From contig NC_058337.1 of NCBI RefSeq assembly GCF_905475395.1, forward strand, positions 106,448,368 through 106,512,367: a stretch of DNA of 64,000 nt, given 5' to 3'. The notes under the pieces are model-generated. The model had not been told where the DNA came from, did not search any database, and saw nothing but the letters and a program-made list of their open reading frames with translations. This DNA comes from Chrysoperla carnea. Lineage: Eukaryota > Arthropoda > Insecta > Neuroptera > Chrysopidae. Shown piece by piece: positions 34,301 through 47,700 of the stretch. A program made the translations under genes and the position numbers. Positions within the stretch are counted from its first letter, which is position 1. The number at the start of each line of letters is the position of its first letter.

Positions 34301-37300
34301 GTGGAACTGGTACCTCATTCAATGATTTCTCACCAGCATTAATGGCAGAAAACTATGAATCGGGTCGAGCAGAAGCAATCGGTACATTATGTCGTGTGTT
34401 TTGTGCTAAGAAAACCGGCGAAGAAATATTAACGGTATATTCGGCGCGATTTTATCTAGCCATACAATGTGGTTTAAAACAAAAATCACATCCACCTGGT
34501 GAATCATACTGTGACGAAACAATGGCTAGTATTTTGTTAAATAGTGCAGATCTTTTTAAATTAGAGTTACAAGGTATACAAGTGCTTATACCTTCATTTA
34601 TGTCAGCCTTAGAGATTGTGTTACCTGAAAAAGATTTGAAATTAAAATCGAATACAATCTCCAAAATTGAGTTACGACGTGCGTCCATACAAATTTTACT
34701 ATCGTTGTTGGTATTACCGTTGCACTACCAAAATTTAACAATACGTGATATGTTAAGTAGTAACATGCCATCTGGAGATGGTGGTTCAGGTATGCGTGGA
34801 GGTGTTACGACATTTATACAATTAAAACCACGTTTAATGAATTTATTAATAAATGCATTACAAGTTGAAGTTGATACATACAATACACACATGTTATTAG
34901 GTGGTTTATTATTGAGTGTTCAAGATTCAGCGACTTACGAATTAACGGATTGCTTCATTCAATCACGTACGAATAGTGAGACAAATTCAAATTTATTGTC
35001 GTCAGGTAAGTGATTTATTTTTAAAGTTTGTTTTGTTACATAATTTATCTTAAAAATTGAGGATGTTTCAAGTTCAAAAGTTTAGATTTTATATTAGCTT
35101 ATGCACAAGCAGCCTGTTCTCAATAATGGATTTTACCTAGAATCTGATTGGTTCCAAAATTTTTTTGCAGCTCTCCCACTTTAACAGTTAAAGTGGTGGG
35201 GAAATGCTAAAGTTCTCATTTATTATCTTTGATAATACTTATATGTTTCTGAAATATCTGAAATGATATTATAACAAATATTTAGAACTGAACACTCTAC
35301 AAAATTTTTAGTTTATATTTGAATCATTTTCTATATAAAAATCTCAAAAGTTTCAAAAATCTTCTGTTTGGAAAACTAAATTAGAGTAAAATTCATATAA
35401 ATAGTCCTAATCCTTTAATCAATTTTCTCCAAATCTTACCCAAGAGTATTATCTCCAATACTCATGCACTTTTCTTACTAGTCAAAGTTTAGTGATAAAA
35501 AATGTACATGCGGGCATTTGCCCTAATTAACAGATGATTTTTAATTATGACACTTGGACAGATCATTTTTTTAGCTAAATGAGACGCTATCTGATAAATT
35601 ATACGAACCTTTGTATACTACTTATTCTCTTATGTCATTTACCAAATTTATTATTTTATAAAAAACGTATGTGTATGTAAAAATTTGTTTAATCAAATAA
35701 TTTTTCAACTTTAATTAAAGCTTTTAAAATTGACCGCTATGTACGCTAAGTCTGCTATTATCATCTGGTTAAGAGAGTTAAGAGTTTCAATCAAAATTTA
35801 ATAAAAATAACAAAATATTTTGATTAATAGGGCAACAAAGAAAATCTTTTCTCTTAATCAGACGAAATATTTGGCTATTTCTACGGAATAAAAATTTGTT
35901 GCTAAACATATATTTCAAAAAATTCACGCATATGTAGAAATTTTAATAAATTTGAAAAAAAGTTTCTCTCATTTAGGAGCCATTCATAAAATGCCTCACG
36001 CAATCAAGGACTTCGATAGGAAGGGCTTAAAGAAATATGGGGTTTATAGTTTAGTTAGTTGTTAAACAATTGGAGGGATTTATTAATTTTTTGATGATTT
36101 ATTTTCAATAAGAGGTGTAACATGGGGGAAGAGAAGTGTTTAAAAATACAAAATTGCGCATGACGTACTTTATGAATGAACCCTATTAGAAATATCTATG
36201 GACAAGCTAACGTAATATTAATTTGAAAAATTTATTTACACGCTTAAATTCGGCGTCATAGAAATGCCGAAAAACTCTCTCTGAGAATGTTTGGGTCACA
36301 CCTATACCATAATTTTTTTCGTAGCATCAATATTTTTAGGCGTTCCAAACTTAGTATACCTTGATATATATACAAGATATAAAAATATAAATAGCAAATT
36401 TTATAAAAATTCTCACACATATTGCTAACTTTTAGTCTGAAGTTTGCAAACTAATCACGCTGCTCAGAATATGCGGCTGTTACTTTGCAAGACGCATTGG
36501 TAATGCTAAGAAAAAATACAATCTTGTGGAAAAAATTTCGTTTAATGCTCGTTTTTAATCCTTTATTCATCCATTATATTAAATGATTCATTGAGGTGGA
36601 TGTATAAGGGAAAAGGTTTTAAAGTTTTAACGTGTGAGTAGTTTTTGAAATTATGCATTAGCGTGTAAATAGACACACCGTTATTAGATTTATTATGAAC
36701 AATTTCATTCACACACACACCCACACCGCTTGCATTAATTATATTTTTTTAATGTTGTTTTGTTTACGACTTTATTTTTATTATGCATGTTGTACGCATC
36801 ATCATTTTATGTATAGCATCTGATTCAACTAGCGTGACAAGCGCTACGACGACTGCAGCGACCAGTACTACCACATTCAATTCGTCATCGCCAGTTGTCA
36901 CTGCTGTTGATTTTCATAGTCTGCCAGAAGATGTGACCAATCATGATTTGATACAAACATCATTGGAAACATCTGGTCAACCGTTTGGTAAATTTTTCAT
37001 GGCTTTTTTGTTTTTTATTTTTGAAATTTCTTTTGTTTGTATGTAAGATTAAAAAAAGAGACTTTGTTTTACATTTTTTTTGTTGTTGTTTATATTCATT
37101 TTCATTTATTTATTCAATTCAAGTTTGCGCTTTTTAGATAGAAAATACTTCTGAATTTCCCACTGTCGTAGTATGCCAAAGCTTGTGTAAATTGTTTTAA
37201 ATCATTCAGTGGGAAAAACATAAAATTATTTAAAAAAAAAATCAATTTCAGCAACGGATAAATTTATCATTACAATTTTCAGATTCAGCGCATGCGTTAT

Positions 37301-40300
37301 TCGTGCGTGCAACATACTTAGTATGTCATCGTTTAATATCGTCCTGGAAAACTGATTTAAATGTTTCGTTGGCGGCGTTGGAGCTATTAATGGGTCTTTC
37401 TAGAATTAATATCAAAGAATCTGGTAAAATTTTGAATTTATTTTAAAAAGAAACTTCTTTCTTGATTATCGTTGAGAATATTCGAATTTAAAGTAATAAA
37501 CGTTTTGTATGGGCTAAGCTAAATTTAGGCTTAAGAATTTGGTTCAATAAAATTCGCCCAAGTTGTACCAGTAGTATATTGTGTAATTAATTCTCCCAAA
37601 CTCACAACTTAGAGATTGACTTCAATCGGTCAAGCCTAAGACAAAGTTTCTCTACAACTCCTCACTACTTTTAATCGACTTATTTCTTAAAAGAATATAT
37701 GTCGATTAAAAGAAGTCGAGAAGTTTTTTTTCTTAAAAGAAACAAAACTAAAGGAATCCAATTAATTATTTTGATTTGTTAAAGATTTTCGGTTTCTATT
37801 TTTAATATCGAAAGTTTCACTTTTTTCTGTAAATTTTTTAACTTGGAAAAAATACAAACTCTAAAACCGTTTTTTCTAATCAGATGCACTTGAATGTAAA
37901 CGAGCCGTAAAATGGCTATGCGATTACATAATATATCAATGTTGGCGTCCACCTCAAGCACATTCCAAAGATTTACATTCCACAATTGTTGCTGCATTTC
38001 ATTGCTGTTCTGTATGGTTGGTAGCACATCCATACTTATTACAAGATAAAGATTGCTTGTACACGGCTTTGGAAGTAGCTGAATTAGGTATATCGGGTAC
38101 AAAATCCATTGGGAAACCTGGTGAATCGATTACAATGAAAGATGAAAAACAATTGAAACCAGCATCAATGCGAGTACGAGAATCGGCTGAATATTTATTA
38201 TCTACAATTATGGAACAGGTAAATATTTTTATAAACCACAGTCTTTTCTTACTAACTACCCACAAACTGGAAAAGTCGGTGGGTTGCAAGTTTTTTAAAA
38301 ATCACAATCATTTGAACATTTAATATTATTTTCGAGATATCTCTTGATATTCTATAAGCAAAAATACAATTATATATATTTTGCCCATAATTTTACGTTC
38401 TAATTACGTGTGGATAGTTGTGGATTATTGTGGAGGTTCTGTATTAGGGTCTTGATTCCATATTCATAGAATAGTATTTATATGTAGAGAATATAGTTAT
38501 TAACAAGAAAATACATATTTTTGTCCTACATAATGTATTTTATGTTTTTAGGTTGGATATTTCCCCAGTGACTGTGGAGCAGAATCATTGAGCTCCTTAT
38601 TAAATGAAGTTACATTATTAAAACATTGTAATTTATGGTCGGGTAACAGCGATGCTGAAGAGGCTGTGCAACATTTTCGCTATTTTGTTGCTGAAAATTC
38701 AACAATATTAGCATTGCTAGAGGAACCATTAGGAAACGATCAAGATCCACAGCCAACAGTAAGAAGTAATCAACATTTTTCAGTTTTTAATTATTTTTAA
38801 CTTTAAAATATTTTTGGATAGGTAACATTAATTATTCGTGGTCCGTTTGGACGATATGCCTGGACAATGCAATTACGACATTTACCTAGGCATAAATCTG
38901 GTTCGAAATATCATGCGCCAAATTCTGGACGACCTGTAGCAATGAATGAGCCACAAGTGCAGCCACAAGTACACCAAACATACTTTCCAGAATCCGTTGA
39001 TCGAATTCCAACATTTAAAGTGTAAATATTTTTGGCAATTCTAGCTGTAATTTAATAATACTTAATAAAAACATACGTTATTTTCAGTGATACCTGCATC
39101 CCCACTTTAGACTCATTGGTATCGTCAGAAAATTCCTTCGAATTTGAACAATTCACTCAACTTTTAGAGCGGCAAAGTTCACTTGAAACCGCATTTCTGA
39201 AAAAGAATAACGACACAGATCATGAATATGCCAGTAATGAATGCACCCCACCAAATGTGTGCCATGAATTCCAAACTGCTCGATTATTTTTATCTCATTT
39301 TGGATTCATCTCGTACGACACACCTACTGATCCAGATGACGAACAAATACCAAGACTTACAGCACTAGATTCTTCATTACCCGGATTTTGGAGTGAACTC
39401 GAAAATTTAGACCGTATGAGCGCACGCACATGCGACACAGTACACATATTTTACGTAGGTGCAGGACAACAGACAGCTGAAGAAATTGTTTCAAATGTAA
39501 CACATGAATCGAATGTTTCAAGTGTATTTTTACAATTTTTAACAACATTAGGTTGGCCAGTTGATGTGTCATATCATCCTGGATGGACGGGACATATGTC
39601 GACTAGTTGGAATTTTGATGTTCCCGAAAATGGTGCTGATCAGAATAAAGTGAATGAAATGGCGCAACAACATGGCGGTAGTTTGTATAATGGAGAGAAA
39701 CAAGTATTGTATTGGTCTGATGTTAGTTCGGAAATTGCATTTGTTGTGCCATCTAAGTGTAAAATTATTGATAATGCTTCGGAGGAAAGTCTTTCAACGT
39801 TTGATGGATCGTCATTTAAAAGTATGTTTTTAACTCTTAAAGCCTTTGAGTTTAGTTAGATTAGATAATTAGATTGGCTCAGGTTGTGCTGACCATCACT
39901 TAGAGAGAAGTTACCTATAAGATTTTTGTTTGGACCTTGATTTTTTTAGGGATATCTTACTTATGTTTGGTTAATCTTCTTCTACTTTTTTCTGGTTTTA
40001 ATTTAATTTATTTACGTTCACAGATTGGTATGACAACGATGATCAATCGACAAAAAGTCGTTCATCCGTTGAATTCGAACGTCAAACATCGTTAGGAGAT
40101 TCAGGACGGCGACGCAATACTACACGAGCTCAAATGAATCAACATGCCGATGCAAAAATTATGATTGCATGGCTAGAAAATTATGAAGATCATTTATATT
40201 TTCCAATTGGTAAGTGAAATTTTGATTTGTAAGCCAAGTTATTGTAGACACTGGGTCATGAATTTTTATAATAAATTCATAATTTTGTATTTTTTTAGAT

Positions 40301-40864
40301 GATCTGTTACAATGTATGCAAACAAGTAAAATGGAATTACATAATCCACCTAAGGCTTCTGATGTGATTGTTATATATTTACATGAGTTAAAATCGGGTT
40401 TGTTACGTGTACATTTAAAGGGCCCAAGCAGCCGCATGAATTTGGCGACGCCATTAGTTGATGGTATGATTGTGTCAAGTAAAATTTTAGGACCACTTGT
40501 ACGGCAAACGGCATTAAATATGGCAAAACGGCGACGATTAGACTGTGATATGTGAGTAATTAATTAATTATATTAATATATTAATATTGTTTTGCAAAAT
40601 GCTGTTTGCTTGAAAAATAATGAGAATGTAGTGTATGTACCTTAAATAGCGCACTCCAAACATAAATGTTTTTAATCTTGAAAACCTGAAATTAAATTCG
40701 TTTTTTCTTTATTGTCAACTCAATCTTCATTTTCTTTTGCTTTTTTCACTAGGTATCAACCACCGCATGTAAGGCGTCGAGTAAAAATTCAAGATATTAC
40801 AAATAATTATAAACGAAAAATGACACAGCCAGAATTACTTACTTCATTGTTTAGTGGTTTTTAA
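31360..40864 (+). CDS. RALGAPB: Ral GTPase-activating protein subunit beta
   Basis: Fifteen exons (31360-31541, 32120-32754, 33192-33452, 33513-33776, 33834-33971, 34214-35005, 36817-36987, 37283-37423, 37884-38218, 38552-38758, 38822-39021, 39088-39821, 40024-40209, 40299-40551, 40753-40864) give about 1536 residues; human is 1494. The start MYGEWTSL matches human MYSEWRSL. Other matches: [70 protein letters not shown] and GISGTKS. From about residue 1173 comes the Rap/Ran-GAP-like domain ([43 protein letters not shown]). The end PPHVRRR(V)K-type matches human PPHVRRKQKI. The beta subunit is a non-catalytic partner of RalGAP alpha, which inactivates RalA/B and links to mTORC1 and exocytosis control. 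Introns range from 57-63 bp to 1.8 kb. Polyadenylation signal at 40873. Confidence 0.96.
36299..36382 (+). repeat. Fragment of repeat A (right end)
   Basis: In the 1.8-kb RALGAPB intron 35006-36816, CCTATACCATAATTTTTTTC, then GTAGCATCAATATTTTTAGG and CGTTCCAAACTTAGTATACC match the right part of repeat A. The rest of the element is absent. Confidence 0.65.
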
Positions 40865-41957
40865 TTAAATCAAATAAAAAATACTTAATTTTTTTTAAAC
40901 TATATTTTTGTAAACTTATTTTTTAAACAAGTAATATTGTTTGTAATTTATTATTTATTTTGTACTTAGATTAATCATATTATAGTTAATATTTATCAAA
41001 TACATGACATTGTACAGAAATTCCATGTTTCTTTATTTCTTCCTTGTACGTAAAATTTTGCCAAAAATTCAAAAAACTCTTGATTGTATTTAGAAGAAAC
41101 TTCCGTCTGATATCTATTTCGATCAGATCTGTGGAAAATAATGACTTTCTTCAGAAATTCGAATGTTTAATGACCGCATTATTTAAATGTTTAAGAAGAC
41201 AATCAATTATGTACACTCCTATTTATCCTCTTTTATGAGGTTTGTATGGGCTTCGTAAGTTTAGTCTCAAGTTAATAACGGCAAAAAGTGGTAAAAAGTA
41301 AATTTAAATCTTATGCTATATTAAACTACGCAATATTATTAATGTAATCAAAAGGTCAATAAAATATAATTTTGGAATTGTGATCTTTTGACATCGTTTA
41401 AAAAAAATTATGACTAATCAAAAAATATCTACGATTTTAAAATTAGATATCTGTAGAGCGTGTAATAATCATAAAACAGACTATTAATAGGTGCTCTAAA
41501 CTGCACCGCAATTGATTCAAAGAATTAAAAAAAAGTCGATTCTCTAGGCTTTGTGCCTTTAGTGCGAGGTTCCTGTTTCCAGTTTCAACTCTAATTATCA
41601 ATGCCCATAGAACATTAAACCGTTTGTTAACTGATTTTTATTATTTCAACGTATCATGGTATATTAAATTGGAACCCCTAAGGTGTAAAAATTAGCTTGA
41701 AATACGGTAGAATCTCTTCTATATGAGACCTTGAAAAAATGAAAAAGCTTTTGTATAAACTTCTTTATTGAGTTGAAGTTTTTATTTTTAGAACTGAGCT
41801 AACTCTCTATTTTGGCCTAATATATAATTTAAAGACTTGATATGCACAGAAAATATCAAAAGTGACGCAAGTTTTTAAAATTTTTTTCTTTACATGATAA
41901 GAATGGAATAAATGATAAAAATTTTCGTTCAGATTTCGTCGAAGTCAGTGTTCAATT
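40865..41957. other. Intergenic spacer, RALGAPB to serine protease
   Basis: AATAAA at 40873-40878 probably ends the RALGAPB transcript. The remaining roughly 1 kb is AT-rich, with only accidental frames (for example 41044-41238). The last few hundred bases should carry the protease promoter; no motif is distinct. Confidence 0.4.
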
Positions 41958-43694
41958 ATGCAGAAATTTATTATTGTATTATTTTGTTTAATAATAAGTT
42001 TTAATTTAAATATCGCTGGTAAGATTATTTTATTGTTAGTATTGAAAATCGTTTTAATAAAAAATAATCGCTTAGTCCAGTATAAGATGGCGTTGTCCTA
42101 TCGAAAAGCTGAATGTTTAACACAGAGAGACTGCGAGTTTAATACTTTGCAAAAACATTTCAAAATAGAAAAGTTTGTTACAACGAGAATTTTCAAATTC
42201 TCGTTTGCTCTTAAATATCTATTTTATCTATTTAAGTGATTCAAGAAGAATTATGACATTAGAAAAACACTTTCGATGTTTTAAAATGTTTATTTATAAT
42301 TTTTGCAGTTATACTTCTAGAAAGTGCTGATAGTGGCAAAGATGTAAATTTTGATTATGATGATGACATATTAATACAAACTCGAGTAAAACATGGTAAA
42401 ATAGCAACAAATACTTATCCATTTTTGGCTTCGATAAAAGTTGGCGGAGAAAATTTATGTGGTGGTAGTTTAATCAAACCGCAATGGGTATTAACTGCAG
42501 CTCATTGCTTGCAAAGAGTTAAAAAGGTAATTAATTTTATATAAATTTTCACTTTATCACTATACAAAAATATATAAATGAAGTCTTTATTAAATACATT
42601 TTATTTGGAGTTTATTCTCCAATTTTTTTAAGTAACAGATACAAAATGAATTAATTTTAGTATAATAATGACCTAATGACCCATAGGTTGTAATTTCATT
42701 ATCCGTTTGATTAGATTTGTGCTTATAAAGTGAGCTAGTGAATGTGTGATCAAGCAAAGATCTTCAAATCATGCTGGTCAGTATCACCTGTATAACGATG
42801 TACATCATTCATAAGATTTAAATACACAGAAATGACATAGTGAGCCGTGCTGGGCAGCAGGCTGGCATGTATTTCGAAACAGAAACTGATTATATTATTG
42901 AACCGAAATAATGATGATATAGTGATATAGGACCTTTACAACTTAATAATTATTATAGGTACAAATATTTAGTCTCTAAAATTTTTCAGCCAAAAGAAAC
43001 AGAAATATATTTCAACAGTACCAGATTATATAAGGGAATCCCAGCTACAGCTGCCAAACATATTCCACATGAGAAATATAATCCAGCAAGAGATTTAACT
43101 CACTACGATATCGGATTAATTAAGTTAAATTCCCCAGTTGAATCTGGGGAAGCAGAACCTATTCTTATTCCAACAGAAGGTGATGAAAAAACATCATATG
43201 CAAATAAAATGGCCCTGGTCTTAGGTAAACAACAATTAAACAAAATATTATAGTGCTTTGATTTCAATATAAATTCAAGCTACAAAATGTTTTAACCACG
43301 CTCTTCCTTTTCAAAATATGTTGAAATTATTCATTTTGAAAATAGATATAAAAACCATTCTTTTATAGGATGGGGTCGAACGGAAGATGTTGGTATTACA
43401 TCTAAATTACGAGAAGGTCATGTAACATTAATTGATAATAAAAATTGTCGTCGTCAAGCCATTTCAAATCATCAAATATGTGCCAATGTCGATCCAAATC
43501 AACCAATTGCATGCCATGGGGATAGTGGTGGGCCAATGGTAATTAAAAATGAGGATAATGAATGGTTACAAATTGGAGTAATTAGTTATGGAGCACCAAT
43601 TGTGAATAGAACACATTGCCATTCATATGATCTATATACGAAAGTCGCTGTTTATCGGAAATGGATACAAGATACGATTGATAAAAATACATAA
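41958..43694 (+). CDS. Secreted S1 (chymotrypsin-fold) serine protease
   Basis: Four exons (41958-42018, 42309-42526, 42990-43224, 43369-43694) encode 279 residues. The signal peptide MQKFIIVLFCLIISFNLNIA is followed by an acidic propeptide and a likely activation cleavage R46|V47. The mature start is VKHG in place of the usual IVGG. The triad is complete: His86 in TAAHC, Asp133 in YDIGLIKL, Ser224 in CHGDSGGP. Six cysteines (71-87, 198-209, 220 with the one in THC) fit the three conserved disulfides. The residue six before the catalytic serine (position 189) is Ile218, so trypsin specificity is not expected. YDLYTKV replaces the usual PGVYTKV, putting Asp at position 226. Likely roles are digestion or haemolymph cascades, and I cannot choose between them. 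AATAAA lies at 43789-43794. Confidence 0.93.
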
Positions 43695-44700
43695 ATTATT
43701 ATTAATTTTATAAGGAATCGGCAAAGACCTAAAGGAAAACCTCATGTTTTAAAGAACCCAGTGTAATGTGTAACTAGTTAAAAAATCCAATAAAATTTTA
43801 AATTTTTATTTTAGTTTCATTTTTGATTAAAAAAAAGTTTGAGTGTCTCTGATAATTGTACATTAGTCATAAATGTTTTCAGTGAACCAAGATCACTTAT
43901 TTCTTTCAGTCCTGTTGAAAAGATAGGAAAAGTTTCTCTTTTCTGTTAACAACTTAAAATCGGAACTGGGTAGCGTTAATTTTACAAAGATTTTCAAGAT
44001 AAAGACGGAGAGTCTGTGAGGCAAAGAGAGCGATTTACCCTTTTTTTAACAACAAATTCTTATAAGCTTCATGCAACAAATGGTGATAGATAATTAATTC
44101 TTGCTTCTGCCCCGGAAATTGCTGAAAGATATTTCTGAGGGAAAGGGGAAGCTGAAAAGTTGAAATACGAACATGATTTTGTTTAGATACAAGATTTTTT
44201 TTCGTATTTTAGAAGTTTTTACAAATCGTATATCTTGAGACCAACAAAAAATATTGGCATAAGGTTTGCAAACTTTTCGATATGTTTCGATACAAACGGT
44301 ACGCCTGGAAATTTCCCCTCAGTCTAGTAAAAACTAAAATACTTATCAGCCCCTTCCAAAGCTGTATTATGGTCTGTAAAAGAGACACTTTTTGAGCCGT
44401 TGTTAGCGATTTGGTTTTACCTAACATCTATGTACTTAATAATGAGATGACAACTAAAAATATATTCATTGTACAGTGGCTCCGCACATATAATAAAATC
44501 CAAATTCATTTTCCATCACTTTTCATATGCTCATTCAAAATCAAATGTTTTCATTCTCCGACTACTGTCAGGTGACTCTATCGTGACGTTTAACATAAAA
44601 TTATTTTTGTTGTATTATTTAATAACATTCAAACAGTTGTTTCATTTTGTGTCGAAGTAAATATTAATAAACTGTGAATTGATTAGTGAAATAATTTCAA
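43695..44700. other. Intergenic spacer, protease to prosaposin
   Basis: Contains the protease polyadenylation signal (43789-43794) and, to the right, the presumed prosaposin promoter and 5' UTR. A 72-codon minus-strand frame (44209-44427) looks accidental. Nothing else is supported. Confidence 0.4.
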
Positions 44701-47700
44701 ATGAAGATTTTATTATCAATAATATGTGCTTTATGCACATTTATATACGGTAAATATAATTATAAATATTTTTATTTTTCATCGTTATTATTGATTTACG
44801 CATTTATATTATTTATTTTTATCCTAGCTTAGAATTTTCACTTTTTTGTTTTTAATCCTTTGTTCTAATACTTACATTTAATGGTCTTCAATTTTATCAA
44901 TAATTAGAAAATTATACCGTTAATAATTGGTTTTTATTTATGAATCATTTTTTGTTAAATAATTTGTTTTTATGAATCATGTTTTTTTAACCTTTAAAAA
45001 TTTGTTAGTTCTACGAGTTCTATTGAAAAATGCTAATTTTCTAAAATTTCTTAGAAATATGATGACAATATGTTATTTAAAAGTTAAAGAAAGTTTCATA
45101 AATGATAATGGGTTGTTTTTATGAGGATTCATGATGTTGTCGGTTTTCTAAGATAAAAAACAAAAACAAATTTAATGAATTTGTTTGAAGGCTATATTTT
45201 TATTTTTTTTATTCTAAAGTGTTAGACGATATTTTATTTTCAAATTAAAAAAAACAAACATATTATCGATCTATTTATTCATGGTTTAGGCCATTTTGAG
45301 TTTTTACTTTAACAATAACAAAGCCGGTAGGGTCTGATGTCTTTTGTTAAAACTTTTAACTCCAGGAAGTTTCTATTTAGCAGGTAGGTCTTATTTCAAG
45401 CAGGTGTATTTTTTCATAAAATATAATTTATATTTATCATATTATAAAAGAAAAGAATTACTTTTTTTGGAGACCAGAAAATGATTGAATAATATAAAAA
45501 GTAGTCATTTAAGTGCTACTTTGGTAGAAAATTTCCTGATTTACTTTTAGAGCATCCTATTGTTAGTTTAAATTAATGAAAATTGAATTTCTGAAAATTC
45601 AATTTAAAAAAATTGCTAATTGTGTAATCTACTTTTTTATAAGAGTAATTATTGGCTACTTGGCTTAATTAAAAGATGGCTAGATTAATATTTTTACAAC
45701 TTACAGTGTGTTCTAAAAAAACCGAGTATCTCTCTAAAATAAGTACAGAGCTGAAATAATATCCATATCTGTAATTATAAAAATTTGATTCACATGGAAA
45801 TTTTAATAAAGTACTTTGTTTTTAAGCATAAAAAATCTTGGAATCTTTCCAGCAATCAATATTTATATCTTTTTATTTTTTAAGTTGATTCTTGTGGTGA
45901 CACTGAATGTTATGATTGAAGCCTTTATGATAAAAGTATACCAACTTTTAAAAATAAATTTGTTTTCTTGAAATTTTAGAATAATCGTTGTGGGACAGTC
46001 TGTATCAGATAATTAAAATAGTTAATCGCATTAGTCAATCGTCTACTTGTTTAAAAGATGATGCTGTATTGTTGAATGACGTAGATTATGATCATTGATT
46101 TAAAAATAATAAATAAATAAAAATGCAAACGTGAATAGAATTCATTTGAAGAGTAAATATTTAATAAGTTTTTTTTTTATTGTTTTATTACATGAGAAAG
46201 TGCAAGCATTTTTATTAAATGGGGAATCCCTTGCGTAAAATGTATTATTAGTTGAATATTAATTATTCTTATTCATGAATAAAAATAATCAAATGACCTT
46301 CAAGTTTATTTTTAAGAAATTTCGAGAAACATTTTTATTCTATCTCTACAATAAGTAAAATTATAACTTCAGATGAAGAATTCTCACTTTACGAATAGAA
46401 AAGTGAAGTTGGTTTTTAAAAATCTTTAATAGTATGCAAGATATGAATTTTTATATTTCTTAATTAAACAAAGAGGAAGATACCCACTTGTGACGTCATA
46501 CGAGGGTATCGCCATAGAGATTAAATATAAAATTTTGTTTTACTAAAAGGAGATGGGCAACCTTTGAATGCTATCTTTGATTGCTTATAACTTCTTCGTT
46601 TCTTAATCAATTTTTTTACATTTTTATGGGTAATATTGCCAATTCGACATCAAGATTATCCCCTATTAGATGTTTTTTTTTATTATTTAATGTTTCTTAT
46701 TGAATTGAGATTTTTGTCTTTTCATGTTTTTGAACAAATGGAATATTTACGTAAAACGACTGGAAAGAGGATTTGGTTGAGTGTTACTCAACCAAAAGAC
46801 ACTTGTTTAACGTTAACTTACTTCATTTTCGGTCAGCAATGCTGAACCTCATAAAGTTTCTTGTAGTCTCAATCTTTGGTTTGTTGGTCTGTGGGAAGGA
46901 TGGACTGGCCACTCAAGATGCGTTTTCCCAACAATCCGTACGTCCTCTAAGATTTAGAAATAGGAATAATTTTTCTGTATAAAATTTCTTTGGTAATCGT
47001 AACACTTTACTTGGAGAGCCACTCTGTATAGTCACAAACTGTATGTATGGAATTAATCAATTTTAATATCTTTACGTTAATCAATCAATCCATTCATATT
47101 ATTTTAATATGCATTGTTGTATAATTTGACTGTGTTTTCCGTCTTTATAAGATTTGCATATTTACTTAAGTTTTTCGGTAGTCTTTTGTTTTTGCCCATT
47201 TTCAAGAATAAAGATCCGTATTATTTATTATTTACATTGTGACAAAATAAAATTTATTACAATTCAAGTTCACTACTGTTTGACCTTGAATGAAGTGGGG
47301 GGCTACTCTCTATACACAACAATATGTTATTGTGCATTGTGTATTTTTATAATAATATAAAAATGTATGTTGCAATTGTGATAATAATTAGTGCTGGATT
47401 GAACAATTATGATTCTGATAGGGTGAGTTATAGGGGATTTTCCACTTGGAACATATGAAGCACCACAAGAATGTCGCAAAAACAAATTTTAACGCATATT
47501 TTTATTATGAAATCAAATTTTTACATTTGTTTCAAGTTTTTTTGTACTTTATATGTATAAGTCAAAACTGTTCATACATGATACTTTAATAGCTTTTTTT
47601 AGCTCAACCCATTAAACAATTTAACATATGAGGGTGAGACTGTACACTTCGGTGGATTAAGGCACATTATGTATTTTCATTTTACCAAATTAAAAGTTCT

